Part shown: one piece after another, positions 23,430 to 33,710 of the stretch
Numbering within the stretch: the stretch's first letter is position 1
Layout: every line of letters starts with the position of its first letter
From: Rhizomys pruinosus
Taxonomy: Eukaryota > Chordata > Mammalia > Rodentia > Spalacidae
DNA length: 64,000 nt
NCBI GenBank assembly: GCA_009823505.1
Contig: VZQC01008079.1
Coordinates: 527,263-591,262, forward strand
Direction: 5' to 3'
Notes under the pieces: model-generated
What the model saw: the letters and a program-made list of their open reading frames with translations, nothing else
What the model was told of the DNA's origin: nothing
Databases searched by the model: none
Program-made: the position numbers and the translations under genes

Positions 23430-23650
23430 TGGCCTGAGAGATGGTTCCGTAGTTAAGAGCACTAGCCTTCTTGTAAAAGAATGGATTTGATTCCCAGCAC
23501 CCATGTGGCCGAAAACAACTGCTTGCAACTCCAAGCCAGGGAATTCCAATGCCTTCCTCTGTCCCTCTGCCGCCTTGATCACCCACGTGCCCTTACCCAC
23601 CTGCCGGCACTCCGTGCTACCTAAACGCACACTCATACACTCTCTCTCTC
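23430..23650 (+). mobile_element. B2 SINE, corrupted copy
   Basis: Recognisable from 'gtagttaagagcactagcc' and 'gattcccagcacccatgtgg'. It becomes full of A-to-C changes from about 23550 onward compared with 29650-29875. Confidence 0.7.
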
Positions 23651-24240
23651 TATAAAACAAGAAAGACTTCACTCCCCCATTGCGACACCCTCTCCTTATT
23701 GCATGTTTTTGACCAACACATCGGCTCAATCCTTAGTTTATTCCCTTTTCTTGTTCCGGCCTGAGCTCCCGGCCGGACTTACCTCTTTGTCAGGCCGCAT
23801 GAGAGTCCCCATTAGCGCCTTTGACCCAAGATGGCTATGGAAAGCAGACACATACGGATCTCGTAACTATATTTTGCGCCTCCATTTGCCTCTTGCCCGG
23901 CTTCGTTTCTTCGACCCCGTGCCCACCCCAGGCATTTTGCAACTTCAGGTCCCTCTAGGCCCCCCTCTATCCACTCACGTCCAGCAGCGCACACACAGGG
24001 CCTACCTACCCTCATGCCGAACAGCCTTCGTGCCGGATGGTCTCCCTGAGTTCTCTATCCTGCTTCTCTCGCCACCTGTATGTCCACCCCTCGCACCCAT
24101 TACCACCACCTTTCGTTCTTCTCTTCTGCATCACGCCATTACCATATGCCTATATTACAAAAACCCCCTTGCGTATCCCCCCTCCAATCATAGATCTCTT
24201 TGATGAAAGTTATTTTCTCTCTGATTTGTACTTAGTCTAG
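23650..24240. other. Corrupted duplicate of 29880-30460
   Basis: Aligns to the second copy, but most A positions read C or are missing. For example 'gataaatcc' becomes 'ggctcaatcc', and the stretch 'gtgcacacacagaattt' becomes 'gtgcccaccccaggcatttt'. Flanking sequence on both sides is nearly identical between copies. The open frame at 23703-24203 is a product of this. Confidence 0.75.
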
Positions 24241-24321
24241 GTAATAAAGCAGATTGAGTTAATTTCACATGGGTATAAACACAAGTGATAAAGACTGCTG
24301 CGCTCACTGCTTTGTACATGA

Positions 24322-24322
24322 N
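24322..24322. other. Single N between the two OR segments
   Basis: One ambiguous base separates 'tttgtacatga' from 'tggccacagg'. The left side equals 30531-30541 and the right side equals 17524 onward, so this is a join and not a sequenced junction. Confidence 0.9.
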
Positions 24323-24412
24323 TGGCCACAGGCCAGTCCAATGGAGCCAATTCCCCAATAGAGGCTCCCTCTACCCAGGTGTGTCAAGTTGACACTAAAG
24401 CTATCCAGCACA
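24323..24412 (-). mobile_element. LTR fragment, cut by the N
   Basis: Right end of the same LTR insertion as 17205-17613, followed by the same gatac and L1 flank (24413 onward). Confidence 0.8.
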
Positions 24413-24417
24413 GATAC

Positions 24418-24570
24418 AAACAGAGGGAAATCTCCCAAATTTCTTCTATGAAGCCAGCATCACTCTAGTACCAAAACCAGGTAAAGACACAACCAAAAAA
24501 GAAAACTATAGACCCATCTCATTAATGAACACAGATGCAAAAATTCTCAACAAAATACTTGCAAATCACA
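24418..24570 (+). mobile_element. Old L1 fragment
   Basis: Duplicate of 17619-17777, with slightly better agreement with the L1 ORF2 reading (for example 'aaaagaaaactatagaccc'). Confidence 0.75.
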
Positions 24571-24611
24571 AGGGAGAGAAATGAGAGAGAGAGAGAGAAA
24601 GAAGAGAAAGC

Positions 24612-24708
24612 ATTTTATCACTCCTGTAATACAAACATTTGAGAGGCTGAGGCAAGAGTATTACTGTGAGTTCAAAGCCAGATTGTGCTCAATAACAAAG
24701 AAACAAAG
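24612..24708 (+). mobile_element. Old B1-like SINE remnant (copy 2)
   Basis: Counterpart of 17800-17905, with 'ctgaggcaagagtattactg'. Confidence 0.55.
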
Positions 24709-25199
24709 AAAAGAATTCCATAATTATTTTTATTTTATCATTTTATTTATTTAAAATAATGTTCTACAATCAATGATAAGACAAATATAAGGGGTTATAT
24801 ATGAATTTTATTCTAAATAAAGTTAAGTATTATGTCAAATTTGAGAATTCTCAGCTTTTTAATTGATACCAGTATCGAGTAGGATAAAACTTAAACAAAA
24901 AGGCAAGATTATTTGTCTAATATGACTCAATAATATTTCTCTTCTTAAGACAGAAAACATGTATTTCTAATGAAGTATCGCTCTTCGGAAAGAAGAGTTT
25001 TATATTTTGATATAATGACAAGTTATTCATGTCTCATTAGGCACCATGTTTGTACATATTAGTTTTACATCTGACAAAACTGGTTAGCGAGGAATAGCAG
25101 GGAAGAGGAGATCAGCTGAGGTCAAGATCATGGAAAATTCCTATCCATGAGCATGTATGTTCTGAAGTCAATGAGTTGTAAACAAAAATAGGGAGGCAG

Positions 25200-25402
25200 A
25201 ATTAGAGAGATGCCTGGTAGTTAAGAGCACTGGCTGCTCCTGCAGAGGACCCAAGTTCTGTTTCCCAGCACCCACATGGTGGCTAACACCTGTGTGTAAC
25301 TCCAGTTCCAGAGGATCCAATATCCTCTTCTTGCCTCTGAAAGCACTACACACCTAGTACCAAACACTCAAACACATATAATAAATAAATTTATAAATAA
25401 AA
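25200..25402 (+). mobile_element. Old B2 SINE (copy 2)
   Basis: Has 'gagatgcctggtagttaag', 'ctgctcctgcagaggaccc' and 'cagcacccacatggtggct', then an AAATAAATTT tail. Here the flank continues directly from 'aaaaatagggaggcagaatt' with no retroposon, giving the empty site for 18395-18975. Confidence 0.85.
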
Positions 25403-25744
25403 TGGGGAGGAAGACGATATTATCAGCAGATCAAAAATGAACAAGTGAATACAGAATAAAGAAAGTTTTTTGAGCATATCAGTGATAGGAGGTCACTGGA
25501 TCAGTTAGCTTATGATGCATAATAATCCCCAAAAAGTAATTTAAATGATCATTTACATAATAATTTTATAGTCTGGAATATGGCTTGGGACTATATTAAG
25601 CTGGATGCTACTTCTAAACTTGGGTCAATTCAGCTAATCTCAACTAGGACTCATCAGTGTGCAAATATCACTTATTAGGTCCACTTGTCTTTCCTAAGTG
25701 CTAGCTGGAGTATATTTGTTGTCCACCATGTAGCCTTTTTTTTT

Positions 25745-25892
25745 TGGTCTTTTTGAGACAGGGTCTTCCTTTAGTCTCAGCTGGCCTGGAGCTTGCTCTG
25801 TAGACCAGGCTGGCCTTGAATTCACAAAGATCTGCCTGACTCTGGCTCCCAAGTGCTGGGATTATAGGCAGGCGCCCCCATGCCTGGCTACT
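25745..25892 (-). mobile_element. B1 SINE (copy 2)
   Basis: Antisense B1: 'tttttgagacagggtcttcc', 'agctggcctggagcttgctc', 'gtgctgggattataggcag'. Confidence 0.9.
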
Positions 25893-26213
25893 CTGCAGCC
25901 TTTCTTCTTCATGTAGACTATCAGTCAAAGATATTTGACTAACTTATATGGGGACATGGTATTTATAATATAGTGGATACAAAGTCCATCTGAGCATGCA
26001 AGTCACATAAGTATGTCAACCAATTCTACTAGACAAAGCAATTCACAAGGCCACAAGACCTCCCCATGTTCAAAGAGTAAGGAAATAAATTCCAAAATTG
26101 AAAAATGCAGAGTAGTGTGGTCATTTTGCAATTTACTATATTCACCCATACAATGTTAAGGGAGTATCAGTGGAAGCATCTCAAGGATAATTAAGAAGAT
26201 GCGTAGTTAACAC

Positions 26214-27155
26214 TCACTTGGATACAGTAACTCTTTTCCTCCAAAGTATCCCCAGAGCCAATTTCATGTCTCTGTTCCTCAAACTGTAGATGAAAGGATT
26301 CAACATGGGTGTCACCTCTGTATACATTATTGAAGTAATTGCATCCTTAACTTGAGAATTATTTGAAGAATAAAAGAAATAAATAATTGTAAGAGTCCCA
26401 TAGAACAAAAATACTAAGAAGAGGTGGGAACCACAGGTGGATAGAACTTTGCAGATCTTCTTAGTGGAGGGGACCTTGAGGACAGTAAAACCAATGCAGA
26501 CATAAGAACCCAAGATAGCACCCACTGACAGGAGAGTCAACACTCCACCCTCAGTGAAGATGACCAGCTCATTGAGGGAGGTATCTGAGCAGGACAACTT
26601 CAGGAGTTCAGTGGGATCACAGTAGAAGTGGGGGATGGCGTTGTCAGCACAGAAGGAGAGACAGGTCAGAAGGAGGGTGTGCAGCAGGGCATGTATACAA
26701 GAGAAGAGCCAAGATCCAGCCACCAATAAGTCACACAGCTCCTGCTTCATGATGACCATGTAGTGCAGTGGGTGGCAGATGGCCACATACCTATCATAGG
26801 CCATCACACCAAGAAGAAAGCTGTCAACGGATACAAAAAGTAAGAAAAAATACATTTGAGAGATGCACCCTTCATAAGAGATGGACAGGTGCTGAGTCTG
26901 CATGTTGCTGAGCATCTTTGGGATAGTGACAGATGTTAAGGAGATGTCTGAGAAGGCCAGGTGGCACAGGAAGAAGTACATGGGGGTGTGGAGACGACAG
27001 TTCATCCTGATGAGCAGGATGATGAGCAGGTTCCCCAGCACCGTGGTCAGGTACATGGCCAGGAACAGGGTGAAGAAGATGCCCTGCTGCTCTGGCTGGA
27101 TGGGGAGCCCCAGGAGGATGAACTCAGACACACTGCTCTGGTTCCCCCTCCTCAT
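26214..27155 (-). CDS. Olfactory receptor, family 1 (OR1J-like), intact
   Basis: Encodes 313 residues, typical for a class II odorant receptor: a G-protein-coupled receptor of olfactory cilia signalling through Golf and cAMP. The N-glycosylation site NQSS is at residues 5-8. PMYFFLCHLAFSD (TM2), MAYDRYVAICHPLHY (end of TM3), KVLSTCGSHL (TM6) and PMLNPFIYSLRNRDMKLAL (TM7) are all present, as are the extracellular-loop cysteines. The N-terminus MRR.NQSSVSEF.LLGLPI..EQQ points to family 1, subfamily J. ORs have one coding exon. An acceptor-like 'ccttcattcccagcag' lies just upstream, so the ATG at 27155 is preferred over an in-frame one 35 codons earlier. No defect seen. Confidence 0.93.
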   Translation of the reverse strand: MRRGNQSSVSEFILLGLPIQPEQQGIFFTLFLAMYLTTVLGNLLIILLIRMNCRLHTPMYFFLCHLAFSDISLTSVTIPKMLSNMQTQHLSISYEGCISQMYFFLLFVSVDSFLLGVMAYDRYVAICHPLHYMVIMKQELCDLLVAGSWLFSCIHALLHTLLLTCLSFCADNAIPHFYCDPTELLKLSCSDTSLNELVIFTEGGVLTLLSVGAILGSYVCIGFTVLKVPSTKKICKVLSTCGSHLFLVFLFYGTLTIIYFFYSSNNSQVKDAITSIMYTEVTPMLNPFIYSLRNRDMKLALGILWRKRVTVSK

Positions 27156-27165
27156 GGTCCTCTTT

Positions 27166-27190
27166 CTGCTGGGAATGAAGGGAGAAGGGA
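27166..27190 (-). promoter_or_regulatory. Likely 3' splice acceptor before the OR coding exon
   Basis: On the minus strand a pyrimidine-rich tract, 'cccttctcccttcattcccag', is followed by CAG and then 'aaagaggaccATG'. Two adjacent CAGs form a NAGNAG-type acceptor about 10-13 bases before the start codon. OR genes usually splice non-coding 5' exons to such a site. The same site is present in copy 1 (about 20955). Confidence 0.6.
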
Positions 27191-28315
27191 ATGTCAGAAT
27201 CCTGAGATCCTCACTTGGTAGACATAACATGCATCCTTTTCCCCAGTGGACTGAATCCAAATTTAGAGAAACTATACACTTTTCAGAATCTCAAATTGGC
27301 ATCACGCTAAACACAGAGAAGTTATTTCCCATGGGAACAAGATTGTCTTCAATAAATAATGCAAATTTCTTTACTCATTCACACATGTTCTAAACATGTT
27401 TTCAGTATGGGAAACTGCAGATAACAAAATTCCCTCTTGGAGCACACATTTTTAAAACATTTCATAGAATAATGAGCAAGAGCTACAGCTTTAATGAGCC
27501 AAGGACTATGGCTACCAGGAAGCTCAAGAGGGTCCCTGCCTTAGAAGTTTACTTCCTTGGTATCCTTGTTGTATGTCCCTAATTTTTCTCCCTAATCAAG
27601 TAATAACACTATTATCTAGCTATATGGATTTTGGTGAAATCTATGTTAATGCATACATCAGATCGCTAAACAAGGAAATATCCACTCATCTGACATACTA
27701 TAGAAGGACAAGTTCAGGAGAATATCTAGAATCATACTCCAAGAACTCAGAGAAACAGAACAGTGGACTGAACCTCAGACCAGACCTGATTATTGGTGTA
27801 AAAAAAAACCTTTAAACTCTTGGAATATCACAGTGCCTGAGGATATAGTGAGATAGTTCCTGGACCATGTGGATTAACTCCCTGAAAGCAGAAATTGTCA
27901 TAGAAGCATTATGTCTTCATTACCTCTCTCTTTTTCCCTCACACTCTCTTCCTCTCCCTCTCATCTCTATATCTGCACATATTCCCATCTCTTTGTGTCC
28001 TCCCTTCCTTCTCCCATCCTTCATCCTTCCATCCTTATGTTGCCATCTCCTCACTTCTCTCTGTCTCTCCTCATACAAGGATACTTTCATAGTAACTGAC
28101 TTGAGAGTTTGCCCTAGGAAACTTCCCATACGAACAACCTAACAACTTTATCATGCTCTTGGATATTGAGAGTCTATGCAGATTATTGTTAACCATTGGG
28201 TCCGGTTACAAAATTAGTTCCCGATGCTGTCACAGTTCCAGATGCTGTCAATATGGTCAGATGCCCTGCTTGTCACCATTCCATGGGTCCTACACATTCA
28301 TTCATTTGTGAGAAA

Positions 28316-28440
28316 ATCCAGGATGGGTGTGGTATTGCAAACTTGCAATCCCAGCATTTAATGAAGCCAATACAGGAGGATCATGAATTTGATGGTGACA
28401 TTAGCTACATGTTGAGTTCTGGACAAGCCCAAGTAACATA
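28316..28440 (+). mobile_element. Old B1-related SINE remnant (copy 2)
   Basis: Counterpart of 22097-22225. Confidence 0.5.
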
Positions 28441-28465
28441 AAGAGTTTTTCAAAAATATGAGAAG

Positions 28466-28613
28466 GTCCAGGTGTGGGGGTGCATGCCTTTAATCTCAGC
28501 ACTTGGAAGGCAGAGGCAGGTGGATCTCTGTGAGTTCAAGGCCAGCCTGGTCTATGTCATGAGTTCCAGGCCAGCTGGGGCTAAAGAGAGACCTTGTATC
28601 CAAAAGAAAAAAA
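28466..28613 (+). mobile_element. B1 SINE (copy 2)
   Basis: Has 'catgcctttaatctcagcac', 'gaggcaggtggatctctgtg' and 'ggccagcctggtctatg', with a purine-rich tail to about 28715. Confidence 0.9.
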
Positions 28614-29649
28614 AGTGAGAAAAAGAAGGAAAGAATAAGGAAAGAAAGAAAAAGAAAGATACAAAGAAACCAAGAAAAGAAAAGAAAAAAAAAAAGGAAA
28701 AAAGGAAGGAAGAAGCGAAATTAGTTCTGAGCAAATCTGAAACTCATTTAGGCTTTCAGAGTTACACCATGCCGCCTTCTTGATTATCTGCTAATATACA
28801 TACATAAGATGATTCTGTAGTTTACAATTTACTCACATGTTTGCACAATCTGAAAATGGAAAGTGTAGCCATAAAATAACAATGTCTGTATAATAGATCT
28901 ACATATGTTTGATATCAAGCCTTTCCTGGGCAAACCAGAATTTTCACTCAATAACTTATATAAGACATTAAATTTGCAACATTTATGTGATTTAATTCCA
29001 ACATTCAATAAACAATTATTGAGTACCTATAAAGAAGATATTCCAGTATTTTTTTTTCCATGTTCCTAGTGTGGAAACTGAGGTGTGAAGCCATGTACTT
29101 AAAGTCTTGTAGGCACCTGGTATAATATTTTCCCAACATAGAACTTCTGACAGATCTTTGAAGTATGGCTTGGTATCTTAACCAATCAGAGTTAAATCAC
29201 AATTGGAGATCACATATAGAAGCCCAGGAAGTGGAATCCAGAGAATGGATATCACTCCAAGACACAGGTACCTGGTGAGAAGCCACCTTATGAGCAGAGA
29301 GGAGCAGAGGGGTCAAGTTGTCATCTTAGTCAGTGGGAAAGAAGAACACAGTGATTTAAACCTTCAATGAGATTGGACAAGCTACTTGCATTACTAAATC
29401 AAAGTATTGGAACTCAAGCATGTTTGAAAGAAAATCCAGAGAGTCAAACACTCAAAGTTAATTGTTGGATAGGCAAAAAGATGAGCTTGATTCATACCAT
29501 TTTCTGTGGGAAAGAGGCAGCTGGACACACACTTGAAATGAAGAAGGGAAGCAGCAAGGTGGAGTTTGACAAATGCTCTTTACATGAGTCTGCTTCCTCT
29601 GCTCTTGCCAAAGCAATCCACCCTGGACAGGTAAGAAAAGAGTCACATG

Positions 29650-29880
29650 GGGGACTGAAGAGAGGTTCAGTAGTTAAGAGCACTAGCCTTCTTGTAAAAG
29701 AACTGGATTTGATTCCCAGCACCCATGTGGCAGAAAACAACTGCTTGCAACTCCAAGCCAGGGAATTCCAATGCCTTCTTCTGACCTCTGCAGCATTGCA
29801 TAACACAAGTGCCCTTACACACATGCAGGCAATACGTGATACACATAAAATGAAAATAATAAAATATATATATATATTAA
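29650..29880 (+). mobile_element. B2 SINE (copy 2)
   Basis: Has 'gttcagtagttaagagcact', 'gattcccagcacccatgtgg' and 'cctctgcagcattgcataac', with a (TA)n/A-rich tail at 29860-29885. This is the clean version of 23430-23650. Confidence 0.85.
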
Positions 29881-30542
29881 AAAAGAATTAAATCACCAAT
29901 TGAGAACCTCTCATTTATTGCATGTTTTTGACAAAACACATAGGATAAATCCTTAGTCTTATTACATTTTATAGTTCAGGCTCTGAGCTTACAGAATTCA
30001 ACTCCTTTGTCATGAAGCTATGAAGAGTCCAAATTAGAGATTTGAACCAAGATGGATATGGAAGCAGAACCTAAGGATCTAGTAAATATTATTTTCTGAG
30101 AATGAAATTTGCATATTGAAAGCTAGTTTATTAGAAAAAGTGCACACACAGAATTTGAACTTCAGGTCCTATAGGCAAACATCTATCCACTCAGCTCAAG
30201 AAGGAACACACAGGGAACTACCTAAAATAATTGAAGATAAAGAATTAGTGAAGGAGGTCTCCATGAGTCTCTATCCTGAATTATATAGACACATGTATGT
30301 ATTAAAAATGCACACATTACCACATAACTTTCGTTATTTCTCTTCTGCATCACTGACATTAAAATATGCATATATTACAAAAAACACTTGCGTAAAATCA
30401 CACATACAATCATAGATATCTTCGATGAAAGTTATTTTCTCTCTGATTTGTACTTAGTCTAGGTAATAAAGCAGATTGAGTTAATTTCACATGGGTATAA
30501 ACACAAGTGATAAAGACTGCTGCGCTCACTGCTTTGTACATG

Positions 30543-31931
30543 AATATTACATCCAGTCTTCCACACCAAAAATTCATAAACTGCATACACATAGACACTC
30601 ATGCAGCCATGCCATCCATCAAATAGACCACTCAATCATAAGATACATACATTCTATCAAAAAGACATTATCTTTGGATCCCTAAAATATGTACCTGTCA
30701 TTATTACATGAAGAACAACCTATATAAGGCAATTCACTGCTAAATACATTGTATTGATTAAAATAAAACACACAATTCATACACACTCTCAGTTAAACAC
30801 ATAAATCTAGTATCAGGAAATGATACCTCATCTTCTTTTGACCTGTGGAAATCTTTGATGAGTTCAAATATCTTCTGTTCAAGTCTATTTCTTAAGCCTT
30901 CTCTTTCTGTCCATGAGGACTAGTATCCAAAAAAACCCAGGATATTTTCCTACCCAAAGCATCTATTGAATGCTGATATCTGCTTTCAAGCAGCAGAAAA
31001 GCAGACAAGATATTTATCTACCAACAACATTAATGCCCAGTGGGAAATAGCCAAAACTTCTGAGAAAATGAGCCATCATGTATTAATTGTCCAATTTCCC
31101 AGATTGCCCATGGGAGGGTATCTGTGAAGGGACTAGACGGGCTGAGCCACAAGAGATACTGGAACAGGAATGCTTGACCCGGTTGCACCAGTGGCCCTAA
31201 TCATCATGGCTTCTGATTCAATCAAGTGTGGTCTTATGTAATCACAGATCGGCCAATGACTCCAGACAAGGTAAGGCCTGATCTCGCAACCTCCCATGAC
31301 ACTGATTACATATTTTACAGCTCATAGCTCATTGTTTCTGAGAGTTTGAGGCATCTGCGTTCCTCTTAGAACTCAACAGAGCAGGTCCTAAGGCTTGTTC
31401 AGGAGTTATGAGACTGAGTCCAAGGTCATTAAACTGACTGACCAGAAGACCATACCATCTATGCCCCTTATTCATCACATACCTTAACCAAGAACTGAAG
31501 TTTTAAGCTAATTAATAACACAAAAATAATAAGAGTTAAAAAATTCATGAGCAATAGTAAGTACATAGTCAAATCAAAATTTTCTTGCACAGTAATGGTG
31601 GCAAGAAAATCAGTTATGTCTTTAACAAAAGTTTAAAAAATAAAACTACTAAGAGCCACAGTAACTGCTTGGCAGAATAGTTCTGCAGCTTTATATTCTC
31701 TTCCAAAAATACAATTAGCAACTGCCCAAGATAATAATGTCCAAATAAGTATTCTAGAAATTGGGAGTAAAGCTGAAATATCCACTTTGGATCACAAAAC
31801 TGGAAAAGTGAGGATAAAAGAGTAGGAAGACTGGATCTTTCTGGTTGCATGCTTTATTTCCCAATCCAGCAGTGTCACACACAGAGAATTCTCTTGGATT
31901 GGTAGATTCTACATTTGCCACAGAGAGCTCA
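30543..31931. other. AT-rich apparently unique DNA, no gene seen
   Basis: I see no SINE, L1 or LTR and no conserved reading frame. Short open frames such as 31614-31850 lack motifs. It may be ordinary intergenic DNA of an OR cluster. Confidence 0.5.
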
Positions 31932-32129
31932 AGACAGAGATCCAGTTTCTCCTGAATTCTGAGGCCCTTTCCTGGAGATTCACTCTGTCTCATCCATTAG
32001 TAGCTTAGGGAGTAGAAATAGAGACCGGTTACCTGGGGAAACAAAAAAATGAGAGGAGGCTATGCACAAAACATATACAGTTGACTGTAGTTGTGTTTCA
32101 TTCTGGACAAAGATAAGAAACTACATACC
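31932..32129. other. Paralogous segment B, left part
   Basis: Counterpart of 1-59 plus 430-575. It lacks the solo LTR of segment A and ends in the L1 target site aagaaactacatacc. Confidence 0.6.
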
Positions 32130-32130
32130 G

Positions 32131-32550
32131 AGATCTCTTGAGCCCAGCGGCAGGAAGAGGGGAAGACAGGTAGGAACTGGGTGCCTTGGCGAGCTGATTG
32201 CTGATCGTTTGGTCCTGCTGTCTTTGGTTTGATTGGCCTTTGTGGCTGTGAGGTTGGAGTTGTCCCCCCAGCTGGGATTAAAGGTGTGGTCTTTGGCTTG
32301 ATTAGATCTGGTGGCTGTGGGGGCGGAGTTATCCTCCCAGCCGGTATTAAAGGCACGCTTGTGTGACTCTTGAGATTTGAGATCTCTTGAGCCCAGCGGC
32401 AGGTGCCGGGGCGCGGGCTGAAGAGCCCCCCCCCCCCCCCGCCAACTGAGATTACGAAGAAGGATCTGAAGGAGGCAAGCAAAGCACGCCTTCAACACAG
32501 TGAAGAGGCATTCAGGACTCACATTGGAATACAGGCAAGGAGAAGCCCAT
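32131..32550 (+). promoter_or_regulatory. L1 copy 2 5' UTR: 249-bp spaced repeat with 69-bp subrepeats
   Basis: 'agatctcttgagcccagcgg' occurs at 32131 and again at 32380, 249 bp apart, suggesting a monomeric promoter cut in its second unit. Inside it, two 69-bp units begin at 32221 ('tctttggtttgattgg') and 32290 ('tctttggcttgattag'), each holding a 'g.attaaagg' core. Rodent L1 promoters are built from tandem monomers, so this is the likely promoter. Confidence 0.7.
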
Positions 32551-33669
32551 ATGCCAGGATCACGAAGAAGAAACTACACTGGAAAGGTGCAGGATAATCC
32601 CACGCCAAGCTTTACCAACCCTATGGATGACTCCTGCAGTGGGATCCCCCCGGGGATGCCCCAGGACACAGACATCAGAAACACAATTGGGAACATACTT
32701 AAAGAACTACAAGATCATAAAGAACAAATTAAAGAACTAAGAAAAGAGAATGAGGACCGAGAGAGAGAGAATGACAAGCTCCGGAAGGAAGTAGAAACAC
32801 TGAAAAGATCCCATGCTGAAAAAGAAAAAGAAACCAACCAGCAAACAAAAGAGCTACAAAAAGAGATCGAGAAGCTCCAAAAAGAAATAGAAACACTAAA
32901 GAAATCAGAAGAGGAAATGAAAAAGGAAATCAAACACTCATCCATTCAAGAGGAAAGGAATGAAAAAAGCCTCAGAAGCAGAATGGAGGAAGCAGAACAA
33001 AGAATATCAGACCTGGAGGACAACACAGAACAACTAAAAACCTCAAGGAAAGATTATGAAAAATTTAAAAATACACAAAAATGGAACAACCAGGAGCTGT
33101 GGGACACTATGAAAAGATCAAACCTCCGCATCATAGGAATAGAGGAAGGAGAAGAATCCCAAGAGAAAGGTATTGATCAGATCTTCAACAGAATAATAGA
33201 TGAAAACTTCCCCAAACTAAAAAAGGACAAACCAATACCAATACAAGAAGCACATAGAACTCCAAACAGACAAGATCAGAAAAGAAATTCTCCACGCCAC
33301 ATCATAGTTAAAATGCTGGACACCCAAAACAAAGAGAAAATTCTTAAAGCGACAAGAGAAAAACAACAAGTGACCTATAAGGGGAAACCTATCAGAATAA
33401 CAACGGACTTCTCACAGCAAACGATGAAGGCAAGAAGAACCTGGAGCAAAGCATTCCCAGTGTTGAGGGACAATGGATGCCAGCCCAGGTTACTATACCC
33501 AGCAAAAATGTCAATCATAGTGGAAGGAGAGAGGAAAATCTTCCATGACATAAACAACTTGAAAGAATACATGTCCGGAAAACCAACCCTTCAGAGAATA
33601 CTTGAAGCAATCCAAAGAACAGAAGAAAGGAGCAACCAACCCCAGGCAACTAGAAGGAGAAATCAATAA
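32551..33669 (+). CDS. L1 ORF1p (intact)
   Basis: Encodes 372 residues from ATG 32551. An upstream in-frame GTG at 32500 would add 17 codons but is unlikely. Same layout as the minus-strand copy: a short basic N-terminus, a long charged coiled coil with repeated ELQKEIEKLQ-type heptads, an RRM-like region (TMKRSNLRIIGIEEGEE) and a C-terminal domain ending FHDINNLKEYMSG...QATRRRNQ. It forms trimers that coat L1 RNA. It differs from the other copy by Asn for Asp in the MPGSRRR-NYTG stretch. Stop TAA at 33667. Confidence 0.95.
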   Translation: MPGSRRRNYTGKVQDNPTPSFTNPMDDSCSGIPPGMPQDTDIRNTIGNILKELQDHKEQIKELRKENEDRERENDKLRKEVETLKRSHAEKEKETNQQTKELQKEIEKLQKEIETLKKSEEEMKKEIKHSSIQEERNEKSLRSRMEEAEQRISDLEDNTEQLKTSRKDYEKFKNTQKWNNQELWDTMKRSNLRIIGIEEGEESQEKGIDQIFNRIIDENFPKLKKDKPIPIQEAHRTPNRQDQKRNSPRHIIVKMLDTQNKEKILKATREKQQVTYKGKPIRITTDFSQQTMKARRTWSKAFPVLRDNGCQPRLLYPAKMSIIVEGERKIFHDINNLKEYMSGKPTLQRILEAIQRTEERSNQPQATRRRNQ

Positions 33670-33710
33670 AAGCATAACTGCAGAAGTAGAAACCTAAATC
33701 AAAACCGCAG

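Larger units (their letters stand above)
17524..24321. repeat. OR segment, copy 1 of a direct duplication
   Basis: Matches 24323-30542 along its whole length at very high identity, apart from a 581-bp insertion (18395-18975), scattered small indels and a badly diverged block (23441-24240). The last 80 bases (24241-24321) match 30461-30541 essentially perfectly, and then a single N follows. Probably an unmerged assembly overlap or alternative haplotype rather than a real tandem copy. Confidence 0.8.
24323..30542. repeat. OR segment, copy 2 (cleaner)
   Basis: Same element order as copy 1: truncated LTR, old L1 scrap, B1-like, old B2, B1, OR, B1-like, B1, B2. It starts in the middle of the LTR found whole at 17205-17613 and runs without a break into single-copy DNA at 30543, so it belongs to the right-hand contig. 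Confidence 0.8.

Noticed and set aside
23703..24203. 166-residue open frame
   Set aside because: It exists only in the A-to-C corrupted block. The clean copy (29930-30430) has no such frame.
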